Shown here: positions 32,857 through 42,858 of the stretch, in pieces
How the letters are laid out: every line of letters starts with the position of its first letter
How positions within the stretch are numbered: position 1 is the first letter of the stretch
Assembly (NCBI GenBank): GCA_913031435.1
Contig: CAJWFD010000001.1
Span: 1 to 64,000, forward strand
Reading direction: 5' to 3'
Source: an uncultured Cryomorphaceae bacterium
GTDB lineage: Bacteria > Bacteroidota > Bacteroidia > Flavobacteriales > Schleiferiaceae
DNA: 64,000 nt
The notes under the pieces: model-generated
Databases searched by the model: none
Seen by the model: only the letters and a program-made list of their open reading frames with translations
What the model was told of the DNA's origin: nothing
Translations under genes and position numbers: made by a program

Positions 32857-35730
32857 ATGAAGCGCAATTCATTTGCTTATAGACACATTGGGCCAAAATC
32901 GATAGATGTAGATCAAATGCTATCTACCATCGGAGTAGATTCTATTGACACATTGATTGACCAAACCGTTCCAGCTGCTATTCGTACGGACAAGGAGTTA
33001 GATCTCGAGCCCGCGATGACAGAAGCTGAATTTGCGACGCACATTACTGCATTGGGCGAATTAAACCAGGTGTTTAAAACGTATATAGGAATGGGATACC
33101 ATCCTACAGTTCTTCCAGGCGTGGTTCAGCGTAATATATTAGAGAATCCAGGTTGGTATACGGCATACACGCCCTACCAAGCTGAGATTGCACAAGGTCG
33201 TTTAGAAGCATTAATGAACTACCAAACCATGGTAGTTGATTTGACAGGAATGGAGCTTTCGAATGCTTCATTGTTGGATGAGGCGACAGCTGTTGCAGAG
33301 GCAATGAGCATGTTTTACGGTGCTATGCCTAGAGCTAAGAAAAAGTCAGGAGCGTCAAAGTTTTTTGTCGACCACAAGACTTTTCCTCAAAGTTTGGCAC
33401 TATTAAAAACAAGAACTGAACCTATTGGCGTTGAAATCGTCATGGGAGATTATAGAGACTTTAATCCTTCCGACGACTTTTTTGGAGCGATAGTACAATA
33501 CCCTAATGCGGATGGATCTATCGAAGATTACCGTGCATTTGCATCAAAATGTAATGCTTCGGAAATTCAGTTGGTTGTCGCAGCAGATATATTGTCTCTA
33601 GCCCTACTTACTCCACCTGGAGAATGGGGTGCGGATGCAGTTGTTGGAACAACCCAGCGTCTTGGCATTCCTCTTGGGTACGGTGGTCCGCATGCAGCGT
33701 TCTTTGCTACGAAGGAGTCTTATAAGCGTTTTATTCCAGGGCGTATTATTGGCCGTACAATTGATACAGATGGCAATCCTGCACTAAGGATGGCACTTCA
33801 AACTAGAGAGCAGCATATTAAACGCGATAAAGCGACATCAAATATTTGTACTGCGCAAGTATTACTAGCTGTAATGGCCGGAGCTTATGGTGTTTACCAT
33901 GGTCCAGAGGGGTTGATAGATATCGCTGAAGGAATTCACATGAAGTCTGCAACCTTGAATGAGGCCGTGAAGGGTATGGGTCTGGTACAGCATAACGTTA
34001 CGTTCTTTGACACCTTAAAAATCTCACTTAAAAATAGCGATAGTGATTCTCTAAAAAAACAAGCAGAAGACGCCCACATAAATTTCAGATACCTAGATGC
34101 AATGACTATCGGGATATCGTTGAACGAGACGACTACCGACTCAGATGTGGCTGAAATCATTGCTTTATTAGTGAAGGCAGAAGGTGTAGAGACCATTGAA
34201 ATGGCGGATTTATCCATGTATTTACCCGTAGAGCTTTCCCGTACTACTGATTTCATGACACATGAAGTATTTCATAGCTATCGTAGTGAAACAGAGATGA
34301 TGCGTTACTTGAAGTATTTAGAGCGTAAGGATTTAGCCCTGAATCACAGTATGATATCATTAGGGTCGTGTACCATGAAATTAAATGCTGCCTCAGAGAT
34401 GATCCCATTATCAAATGGGTCTTGGAACTCATTGCATCCTTTTATACCTACGGAGCAAGCACAGGGTTACATGCATGTGATCGAAGAGTTGGAACGTGAT
34501 CTTTCTGAAATCACTGGATTTGATGCAACTTCCTTGCAGCCTAATTCAGGTGCACAAGGAGAATATGCAGGTTTAATGGTCATTAGAGCGTACCATCAAT
34601 CAAATGGTGATCACCACAGAAACATTGCGTTAATCCCTTCTTCTGCTCACGGAACTAATCCTGCTTCCGCTGTGATGGCAGGTATGAAAGTGGTCGTTGT
34701 GGGTTGTGATGAGAACGGAAACATAGATGTAGAAGACCTGCGTGCGAAGGCTGAATTACATAGTAATAATTTATCATCATTGATGATTACTTACCCATCA
34801 ACACACGGTGTGTTTGAAGCTAGCGTAAAAGATGTGACAGCCATTATTCATCAGCATGGAGGTCAAGTTTATATGGATGGCGCTAATATGAATGCCCAAG
34901 TTGGACTTACCTCACCCGGTTTGATCGGTGCAGATGTTTGTCACTTAAACTTGCACAAAACATTCGCTATTCCTCATGGTGGTGGTGGTCCGGGTATGGG
35001 GCCAATTTGTTGTAAGGCACACTTAGCTCCGTTCTTGCCGAAACATTCGGTCATTGATATGGGCGGATCACAAGGGATTAGTAGTATATCTGCTGCTCCA
35101 TGGGGTTCTGCTTTGATTTTGTTGATTTCTTATGCCTACATAAAAATGTTAGGTGCTCAAGGACTCACCGACAGTACAAAGTATGCTATACTCAGTGCTA
35201 ATTATATCAAGGAGCGTCTTGCTGGTTCTTTCGAAGTACTCTACACTGGAGAGAACGGACGTTGCGCCCATGAGATGATTTTGGATTGTCGTCCGTTTAA
35301 ACAAGATGCAGGAATTGAGGTAACTGACATCGCTAAGCGCTTGATGGATTACGGATTCCATGCTCCTACGGTCAGTTTCCCCGTAGCTGGAACCGTTATG
35401 GTAGAACCCACAGAAAGCGAAGGCTTAGACGAACTAGATAAATTTTGTGATGCGATGTTGAGCATACGCAAGGAAATTAAAGAAGTCGAATCAGAGGAAT
35501 CTGACGCGGTTAATAATGTCTTAAAGAACTCGCCCCATACCCAGTACATGATTTGTGCAGATCAATGGGATTTCCCTTACACCAGATCTAAAGCCGGTTT
35601 CCCGCTTCCTTTTGTGAGTGATAATAAGTTTTGGCCCACGGTGCGTCGTGTGGATGATGCGTATGGCGACCGTAACTTAAGTTGTACTTGTGCTCCAATA
35701 GAAAGTTATATGGAGACTAACGAGGCTTAG
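32857..35730 (+). CDS. gcvP: Glycine dehydrogenase (glycine cleavage system P protein)
   Basis: Decarboxylates glycine with PLP and passes the aminomethyl group to lipoyl-GcvH. A single 957-residue chain combines both halves (P1 about 1-440, P2 about 450-957). N-terminal signature: RHIGP. P1: YTPYQAEIAQGRLEALMNYQTM. P2: SLGSCTMKLNAASEM, TYPSTHGVFE, and the PLP lysine in HLNLHKTFAIPHGGGGPG. The C-terminus has PVDDAYGDRN-like VRRVDDAYGDRNL. It is monocistronic here, with no gcvT or gcvH beside it, and is closed by a bidirectional terminator. Confidence 0.98.
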   Translation: MKRNSFAYRHIGPKSIDVDQMLSTIGVDSIDTLIDQTVPAAIRTDKELDLEPAMTEAEFATHITALGELNQVFKTYIGMGYHPTVLPGVVQRNILENPGWYTAYTPYQAEIAQGRLEALMNYQTMVVDLTGMELSNASLLDEATAVAEAMSMFYGAMPRAKKKSGASKFFVDHKTFPQSLALLKTRTEPIGVEIVMGDYRDFNPSDDFFGAIVQYPNADGSIEDYRAFASKCNASEIQLVVAADILSLALLTPPGEWGADAVVGTTQRLGIPLGYGGPHAAFFATKESYKRFIPGRIIGRTIDTDGNPALRMALQTREQHIKRDKATSNICTAQVLLAVMAGAYGVYHGPEGLIDIAEGIHMKSATLNEAVKGMGLVQHNVTFFDTLKISLKNSDSDSLKKQAEDAHINFRYLDAMTIGISLNETTTDSDVAEIIALLVKAEGVETIEMADLSMYLPVELSRTTDFMTHEVFHSYRSETEMMRYLKYLERKDLALNHSMISLGSCTMKLNAASEMIPLSNGSWNSLHPFIPTEQAQGYMHVIEELERDLSEITGFDATSLQPNSGAQGEYAGLMVIRAYHQSNGDHHRNIALIPSSAHGTNPASAVMAGMKVVVVGCDENGNIDVEDLRAKAELHSNNLSSLMITYPSTHGVFEASVKDVTAIIHQHGGQVYMDGANMNAQVGLTSPGLIGADVCHLNLHKTFAIPHGGGGPGMGPICCKAHLAPFLPKHSVIDMGGSQGISSISAAPWGSALILLISYAYIKMLGAQGLTDSTKYAILSANYIKERLAGSFEVLYTGENGRCAHEMILDCRPFKQDAGIEVTDIAKRLMDYGFHAPTVSFPVAGTVMVEPTESEGLDELDKFCDAMLSIRKEIKEVESEESDAVNNVLKNSPHTQYMICADQWDFPYTRSKAGFPLPFVSDNKFWPTVRRVDDAYGDRNLSCTCAPIESYMETNEA

Positions 35731-35746
35731 ACGTACGTTGCGTTGT

Positions 35747-35792
35747 AAAAAAAACCACCCCTAAGGCCTTGGCCTTAGGGGTGGTTTTTTTT
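35747..35792. terminator. Bidirectional intrinsic terminator after gcvP
   Basis: A long perfect stem: the A-rich arm 35747-35768 (…ACCACCCCTAAGGCC) pairs with 35771-35792 (GGCCTTAGGGGTGGT…T-run), with a minimal loop. It serves gcvP and the minus-strand channel gene. Confidence 0.95.
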
Positions 35793-35806
35793 ATGTTCTT
35801 TTAATT

Positions 35807-37060
35807 CTAAATAGATTGTATGGAGCGAATGTCTGCACCGGTTGGCTTTTGAAACAGTGCTAAATCGAAATGTCGGGTAGCTGCATACAAATGGTCAAAG
35901 ATATCGGACATAATATTCTCGTAAACGCTCCATTCTGTTGTGGTTGTAAAACAATAAACTTCAATGGGAATACCTTCCGTGGTAGGTTGAAGTTGGCGGA
36001 CCATTAACGTGTAGTTTGCGTGGATATCAGGATGCCGCTGCAGGTAAAATTCTATATATTTTCGGTACAAACCAATATTTGTTTGACGCCTTCCATTAAG
36101 TAGGTTTCCGCCCTTAATATCTCTTGAAGAATTAACACTGTTAATTTCAGTTTGGCGCTCCTCCATAAAGGAACGTATGAGATCAATTTCTTTCAACGTA
36201 TCCGACAATCCTTCGTCCAGATGGCGTATCGATGTGATGTCAATATTAATATTTCGCTTGATTCTACGAGCTCCGGAATCATCCATACCCCTCCAGTTCA
36301 CAAAGCTTTCTGATACAAAGGCTATGGCAGGAACCGTACTGACTGTTTTGTCAAAATTCTTCACTTTGACGGTGGTGAGGTCGATACTCAGCACGTCACC
36401 ATCGACTCCATATTTGGAAAAGGTTATCCAATCTCCAACTTTTACCAAGTCGTACATGTGTATTTGAAAATTGGCCAATAAGCCTTTGATACTGTCTTGA
36501 AACACAAGTATAAGAATAGCGGTCGTACCTGCAAAGGCACCTAAAATTGATCCTGCCGAAGTTCCAGTCAGTAGAGAGATTACAGCGATTCCCGCACCGA
36601 AAAAAGCAAGTAACCTCATGACCTGGGAAATCGTACGAATAGGGGTATTAGTATACTTGTCATTTTGGCTGAGCCAATTCTCAAGTGCCCTCAGCGTTCT
36701 ATTGATAAGGCTAACCATAAGTACTAAGAAATAGACCACAATGATCTTCTCCAAGAAGGGAATAACTGCCGGTACATCGTTAAAAACGTAGGGAAGACTT
36801 TGATAAACGATACCTACCGGCACCAAATGCGCAAGATTCTTAAATACTCGTTGCTCGAAAAAGTAGTCGTCCCAAGTCGCTTTTGAACGCTTAACTGCAG
36901 CATGAATGGCACTTATAAGTATACGTCTGGACAGGAAGTCTGCTAATAAAGAAATAACAATTAGAATGACGAGATCGATACCAAGCGATATCCATTCGAT
37001 CCATTCTGGAGCTATGTTTTTATTAGCGAGCCAATCAGTAGCCCAGTGAAGTTTTTTCAT
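35807..37060 (-). CDS. ybdG: MscS-superfamily channel of the YbdG (MscM) type
   Basis: A 417-residue inner-membrane protein with about five hydrophobic segments in the first 220 residues. It follows E. coli YbdG closely in length and in segments such as VGDWITFSKYGVDGDV, DLTTVKVKNFD, NWRGMDDSGARRIKR, RQTNIGLYRKY, TLMVRQLQP, IFDHLYA and the ending PTGADIRSI. YbdG contributes the small MscM conductance and helps in mild osmotic stress. Its ATG shares a base with the DUF4249 stop (TAATG), so the three genes 40425-35807 read as one operon with the TonB receptor. Confidence 0.93.
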   Translation of the reverse strand: MKKLHWATDWLANKNIAPEWIEWISLGIDLVILIVISLLADFLSRRILISAIHAAVKRSKATWDDYFFEQRVFKNLAHLVPVGIVYQSLPYVFNDVPAVIPFLEKIIVVYFLVLMVSLINRTLRALENWLSQNDKYTNTPIRTISQVMRLLAFFGAGIAVISLLTGTSAGSILGAFAGTTAILILVFQDSIKGLLANFQIHMYDLVKVGDWITFSKYGVDGDVLSIDLTTVKVKNFDKTVSTVPAIAFVSESFVNWRGMDDSGARRIKRNINIDITSIRHLDEGLSDTLKEIDLIRSFMEERQTEINSVNSSRDIKGGNLLNGRRQTNIGLYRKYIEFYLQRHPDIHANYTLMVRQLQPTTEGIPIEVYCFTTTTEWSVYENIMSDIFDHLYAATRHFDLALFQKPTGADIRSIQSI

Positions 37061-38028
37061 TAGTAAGGATGATACATGGTTACGCTGTCAAATCTAACGG
37101 AAGTTGCGTAGAAATAGCCAAGTCCAAATACGGTGGTGTCATCTTGTCGTCTAATATTCCCGATTTGAGGGCTGTAAGGGACACTAAATAAGCCTCCATT
37201 ATTGACATTTGCACTCATGATATTCAAGAAATCAAACAGCGGAGGTGATATTGTACGAATCTCGTACACAATATCAATCAGAGTATCAGTGTAGACTGTG
37301 TAAGGACGACCTATGAAGTTAAATCTACTAATCTGAGGTCCTTCAATGAACTCTTCATCATTAAAAATGACAATGCTTGAAGCAAGACTTACTTCTGTTT
37401 CCTGCGGTTCTAAAGGCCCTAGTAGACCATTAGGTGCATATATTTTAGTGGTTGCGTAAGACTTCACCCAATATCCGTTTCCTACTCCTACTGGATCATT
37501 CCAGAATTGATATGGACTATAAAAGGCAGAGTCGGCATCCGCATAAAAAACGGTGTCATCTACTCTGTAATCGTAATACAAACTGTCACCCTCAAGTATG
37601 GAAAACATGGGTCTGATTTGAGTAAATGGAGCTTTACATTCGTCTAAAGTGCTTTCCCAGATACCGGATAATGTTCCATAGGCTTCGGGAATAACTACTT
37701 CTACGCGATAGAAGTGACCAGGCGTACTTTGAAAGTTAACCTCTTCATAGCGACCGTTAACAGTTTCTGTCAGTGCTCCAAGTAAAGAGTCACCGTCAAA
37801 TAATTGAATACTAGCTCCCTCAATTCCTTGAAGGGCCCCGTTATCTAAATATGGGTTGCTTAACTTTAAATCAACGTAGGTACCCAGCGTGTCTATGTTA
37901 GTGATGGCTCCACTGATACTTAAAGATGAAGAGTTGTTGTAAACGTCAGTACGTACTTTGTCCGTAACATCTGTTTCACAAGAGGTAAAAGCGATGGCGA
38001 TGGCCGTGATGGTTAATAATTTTTTCAT
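37060..38028 (-). CDS. DUF4249 lipoprotein, partner of the TonB receptor
   Basis: A 322-residue predicted lipoprotein: signal ITAIAIAFTSC with acylated Cys near residue 18. The body is beta-rich; LSISGAITN, GIEGASIQLFDGDSLLG and GRYEEVNFQSTPGHFYRVEV near the start fit DUF4249. Such proteins usually sit beside a TonB receptor carrying a CarboxypepD_reg domain, as here (6-base gap), and may act as a surface lid or binding subunit; this is by analogy. Substrate unknown. Confidence 0.85.
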   Translation of the reverse strand: MKKLLTITAIAIAFTSCETDVTDKVRTDVYNNSSSLSISGAITNIDTLGTYVDLKLSNPYLDNGALQGIEGASIQLFDGDSLLGALTETVNGRYEEVNFQSTPGHFYRVEVVIPEAYGTLSGIWESTLDECKAPFTQIRPMFSILEGDSLYYDYRVDDTVFYADADSAFYSPYQFWNDPVGVGNGYWVKSYATTKIYAPNGLLGPLEPQETEVSLASSIVIFNDEEFIEGPQISRFNFIGRPYTVYTDTLIDIVYEIRTISPPLFDFLNIMSANVNNGGLFSVPYSPQIGNIRRQDDTTVFGLGYFYATSVRFDSVTMYHPY

Positions 38029-38034
38029 GACGTA

Positions 38035-40425
38035 TTAAAATTCTAAGTTGTAAGTAATGGTAGGGATAGCGGTTGCAAAAATACTCAGCTGAGTAGCCTG
38101 GGTATTGCCCGTTGGATTATTGTCAACGTCTAGTTCCTCTTCAAAGAAAATGCTGAATGCGTTTTTACGAGCATAAGCGTTGTACACGCCAAAATTCCAG
38201 CTGCCTTCCCAATCGCGATTCTTTTTATTTGGAATTTTCACGTCCATACTAAGGTCTAAACGGTGATATGCAGGAGTTCTGCTGTTGTTTCTGGTGAGTG
38301 AGTACGGATAGACAATCCCATCAAACTCACTCTTGGCTTCAGGATAGGTAAATGGTTTCCCCGTTTGAAAAATAAACGAACCTGAGAAGCTGATGTTAGG
38401 CTTCCAAGCGTAAGCAGCGACAACAGCTACATCATGAGGTTTGTCTTGGGCGGCAGCGTACCACTGACCAAAATTAATCCACTCATCTGGTGTTGATCCC
38501 AAGTCTACTTGAAGTTCTGAACGGCTAAAGGTATAGGCAACCCATCCTGTTAAGGAGCCTACTTTCTTTTCAAGTAGAACTTCGAGGCCATAACTCCTAC
38601 CTTGACCCGTCATTAGATCAACTTCAATATTATCAACTCCTGTAGGTTGAGCTCCGTTTTTGTAATCCACCAGATCTCTCATGCTTTTATAGTAAGTCTC
38701 TAAACTGAGCTGCCATTCACCATTTTTGAAGTTACGATTAACCCCAGCAGCGATTTGATCTGCCGTTCCTGGATCAATATAGGTTCCTGCGGGCCTCCAA
38801 GTATCTATAGGAAGGGAAGATGTAGTGTTGGATATTAAGTGGATGTATTGGCGCATTCTGTTGTAACTCAATTTAATCGCGCTGTTTTCAGAGCTTTTAT
38901 AATTGATTCCAAGGCGAGGCTCAAGACCTTGAAGTCCATCAAAGGCAGCTATAACAACTCCTTGATCGTAGCGTGTAGTATCGGTAATTCGATCATTACG
39001 ATAAGTTCCTGAGCTGGTAGGGTTGTAGTTCACAACATTACGCGCACCAACATTATAGAAGCTACTGTAGCGCAATCCACCCCGAACGGTGACTCTGCTA
39101 TTTACCTTCCAATTATCCTCAATGTAAAGCGATGGTTCAATACCATATTCATTTTGTAGTTCAATAGAAATATCAGCAATCGCAGTATCAACAAAATTAG
39201 CGTTGACACTGAATGGTTCAAAATCATAAATAGTGGCTTCTCCTCCAAAATTCACTTGGTGCTTTGCGCTTGGAAACCAGCTAAAACCAACTTTGTTGGA
39301 TTGATTGTTGATGTAGGCGATATTGTTGATTTCGGCGGTCGGGAAATCAAAGCCAATGGAATAATCATAATCTGAATAGATCGTACTTACATTCAAGAAT
39401 AGCTTATCGTTTATAAGGTAGTTCCAGCGGCCTGTTAGGCCCAGGTTCCCCCAATTAAATTTTACTAATCCAGGAACACCAAAGGCATCCTTGCCATAGT
39501 AGGCACTCAGGAATAGGCGACTCTTATCGCTAAATTTATAGTTAACCTTAGCGTTCAGGTCATAAAAATTAGCAATGATGCTATTTATGTCGTCATCTGG
39601 AGCAAGCCTCAAAAGAAGATCTTGGTAGGAACGTCTTCCAGCAATCATGAAACTCGCTTTGTCTTTAACCAAGGGACCCTCTAGCATTACCCGAGAAGAG
39701 AGTAAGCCTAAACCAACTGATCCGCCAAACTCTTTTGTATTACCTTCTTTTTGATGAACATCTAAAACGGATGATAGTCGTCCTCCAAATGGAGCTGGGA
39801 TACCACCTTTGTAGAGCTTCAAGTCTTTTATGGCATCACCATTAAAAACAGAGAAGAAGCCAAATATGTGTGAGCTATTATATACAGGAGCTTGGTCTAA
39901 TAGAATTAGGTTTTGATCCGTTTTTCCGCCACGTACATTAAACCCACTCGCTCCTTCACCAACTGTCGTAACACCTGGAAGCAACGTGATGGATCTAATC
40001 ACATCAAATTCACCTAAAAACTGAGGAATGGTCTTAATCTGCTTCGCTGTTAACTGGGTAGTGGACATTTCCGCCGTATTGAGATTTTCGTCAAGTCTTT
40101 TGGCCGTCACTTGAACTTCCATTAACTCGTTAGTAGCCTCTTTTAACTCAAAGTTCACAGATTGACTAGCGTTGAGATTGATGGTCTTGGTAATGGTCTC
40201 GTAGCCTATATAGCTAATCGTAAAGGTTTGATTACCAGCGGGAAGAGTAAGAGAATAGAAGCCGTAGATGCTCGTTACCGTTCCTTTGCGATCTTGATTT
40301 ACTATAGAAGCGCTGATAAGCTCTTCGCCGTTGCCTGCATCTCTCATGTACCCACTGATGGTTACATTTTGTGCTGCGACGCTAGCACTAAGTAATATGC
40401 CTACTAAGACAAGCCAATTTCTCAT
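38035..40425 (-). CDS. TonB-dependent receptor with N-terminal carboxypeptidase-like domain
   Basis: A 796-residue outer-membrane receptor. ATG 40425 gives a signal peptide (MRNWLVLVGILLSASVAAQ); the in-frame extension upstream is discarded. Domain order: CarboxypepD_reg-like (about 20-105; TISGYMRDAGNGEELISASI...GFYSLTLPAGNQTFTISYIGY), plug (about 120-230; FNVRGGKTDQNLILLDQAPVYNSSH), and barrel to the C-terminal strand. It is paired with the DUF4249 lipoprotein, the arrangement of a FecA-like or SusC-related uptake unit without a SusD. Substrate unknown. Confidence 0.92.
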   Translation of the reverse strand: MRNWLVLVGILLSASVAAQNVTISGYMRDAGNGEELISASIVNQDRKGTVTSIYGFYSLTLPAGNQTFTISYIGYETITKTINLNASQSVNFELKEATNELMEVQVTAKRLDENLNTAEMSTTQLTAKQIKTIPQFLGEFDVIRSITLLPGVTTVGEGASGFNVRGGKTDQNLILLDQAPVYNSSHIFGFFSVFNGDAIKDLKLYKGGIPAPFGGRLSSVLDVHQKEGNTKEFGGSVGLGLLSSRVMLEGPLVKDKASFMIAGRRSYQDLLLRLAPDDDINSIIANFYDLNAKVNYKFSDKSRLFLSAYYGKDAFGVPGLVKFNWGNLGLTGRWNYLINDKLFLNVSTIYSDYDYSIGFDFPTAEINNIAYINNQSNKVGFSWFPSAKHQVNFGGEATIYDFEPFSVNANFVDTAIADISIELQNEYGIEPSLYIEDNWKVNSRVTVRGGLRYSSFYNVGARNVVNYNPTSSGTYRNDRITDTTRYDQGVVIAAFDGLQGLEPRLGINYKSSENSAIKLSYNRMRQYIHLISNTTSSLPIDTWRPAGTYIDPGTADQIAAGVNRNFKNGEWQLSLETYYKSMRDLVDYKNGAQPTGVDNIEVDLMTGQGRSYGLEVLLEKKVGSLTGWVAYTFSRSELQVDLGSTPDEWINFGQWYAAAQDKPHDVAVVAAYAWKPNISFSGSFIFQTGKPFTYPEAKSEFDGIVYPYSLTRNNSRTPAYHRLDLSMDVKIPNKKNRDWEGSWNFGVYNAYARKNAFSIFFEEELDVDNNPTGNTQATQLSIFATAIPTITYNLEF

Positions 40426-40515
40426 TCTATTCAAGTTTAATACTTTGTTAAGACCAATACAGCCTTTTTTGTTTTCGTGGATGAACAATTAATATGCCAC
40501 AACAGGCTACTCAAG

Positions 40516-40773
40516 CTATTCTTTTAGGAAGAGTTTGAAACCAAGAATGGTCCCACTTAATGTGCATCCGATAATGTTGGCAAAAATTAGCGGGAGATCA
40601 TTAAGGCTGAAGCCATAAATGAGCCAGCAAAACTGACCGGAAAACATCATAATGTACATGGTCAGGCTAAGGCTTTTAACTTGCTTATCCCTAATGATTT
40701 TCACTGCTTGTGGAACAAATGCTGACGTAGTCAGCACAGCAGCAGTAATGCCTATGATTGAAACTATATTCAT
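40516..40773 (-). CDS. SemiSWEET / PQ-loop small transporter
   Basis: An 85-residue membrane protein with three helices, the size of a bacterial SemiSWEET that dimerises to form a sugar channel. The PQ motif is in TTSAFVPQAVKIIRDKQVKSLSLTMY, and the third helix is PLIFANIIGCTLSGTILGFKLF. The start at 40773 (MNIVSIIG) fits family length; a longer frame to 40863 adds a polar stretch with no family match. Sugar transport is expected but the substrate is not known. Confidence 0.9.
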   Translation of the reverse strand: MNIVSIIGITAAVLTTSAFVPQAVKIIRDKQVKSLSLTMYIMMFSGQFCWLIYGFSLNDLPLIFANIIGCTLSGTILGFKLFLKE

Positions 40774-40846
40774 AACGTAAAAGTACTTTTTTTGGTGTTT
40801 TGAACACGTATAAAGAGGAGATGAATAACCAGCGTTTGTCAGTAAC

Positions 40847-40857
40847 TTGTTAATAAC
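40847..40857 (+). promoter_or_regulatory. TTGTTRATAAC box upstream of atpD
   Basis: TTGTTAATAAC, identical to the box before nrdB, 34 bases upstream of the atpD -33 element. It lies in the 177-base divergent gap between SemiSWEET and atpD; nothing else but the promoter is seen there. Confidence 0.35.
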
Positions 40858-40891
40858 TAACATAGCGCCCTTCAGTTTCTGCTTCTATCAG

Positions 40892-40922
40892 TTGTCTAGA
40901 ACAACCCTGTAAACTACTTTTG
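40892..40922 (+). promoter_or_regulatory. Promoter of atpD-atpC
   Basis: TTG at 40892-40894, a 20-base spacer, and TACTTTTG at 40915-40922 match TTG-N19..21-TAnnTTTG. The leader to ATG 40951 would be about 22 bases. Confidence 0.6.
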
Positions 40923-40941
40923 CTGCTTCTTTTAAAACTAG

Positions 40942-42462
<1,521 letters not shown>

Positions 42463-42470
42463 AATAGATT

Positions 42471-42761
42471 ATGTACTTAGAAGTCATCACTCCTGAAGAG
42501 GTGTTGTTCAAAGGAGAAGTTAGCTCCGTTCAGTTGCCGGGTAAAGATGGATTATTCCAAATTTTGAATAACCATGCACCGTTGATTGCGACTCTTGCAT
42601 TAGGAATAGTGAGCGTTCGCGTTGCAGACGATACAAAAACCTTAGATCACATGAGTTCTAGAGTTATTCTGGACGTAACAGATGATAAGCTCTGTACCGT
42701 TGAGGTAACAGGTGGTATTGTCGAATGTAAGAATAACGTAATCTCAGTACTTGCGAGCTAA
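42471..42761 (+). CDS. atpC: F1Fo ATP synthase subunit epsilon, short form
   Basis: A 96-residue central-stalk subunit. The sequence is the N-terminal beta-sandwich only (MYLEVITPEEVLFKGEVSSVQLPGKDGLFQILNNHAPLI in essence). The C-terminal helical hairpin, which in E. coli (about 139 residues) inhibits the enzyme, is missing. Such short epsilons are normal in this phylum, so it is not a truncation. It is closed by an intrinsic terminator. Confidence 0.95.
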   Translation: MYLEVITPEEVLFKGEVSSVQLPGKDGLFQILNNHAPLIATLALGIVSVRVADDTKTLDHMSSRVILDVTDDKLCTVEVTGGIVECKNNVISVLAS

Positions 42762-42783
42762 AATCGACCGAGTAAACTACTGC

Positions 42784-42816
42784 AATCCCCAAGACCTTAG
42801 TCTTGGGGATTTTTTT
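42784..42816 (+). terminator. Intrinsic terminator after atpC
   Basis: A 12-bp stem AATCCCCAAGAC (42784-42795) / GTCTTGGGGATT (42800-42811) with a CTTA loop and seven T, 23 bases after the atpC stop and before the next gene. Confidence 0.92.
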
Positions 42817-42858
42817 GAACCCTATATTCGCGATACTAATTCGCCCTTACTTAAGACC

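Noticed and set aside
42751-42858. N-terminal extension of the TonB receptor
   Set aside because: It would read through the atpC end and its terminator; the signal peptide begins at 42859.
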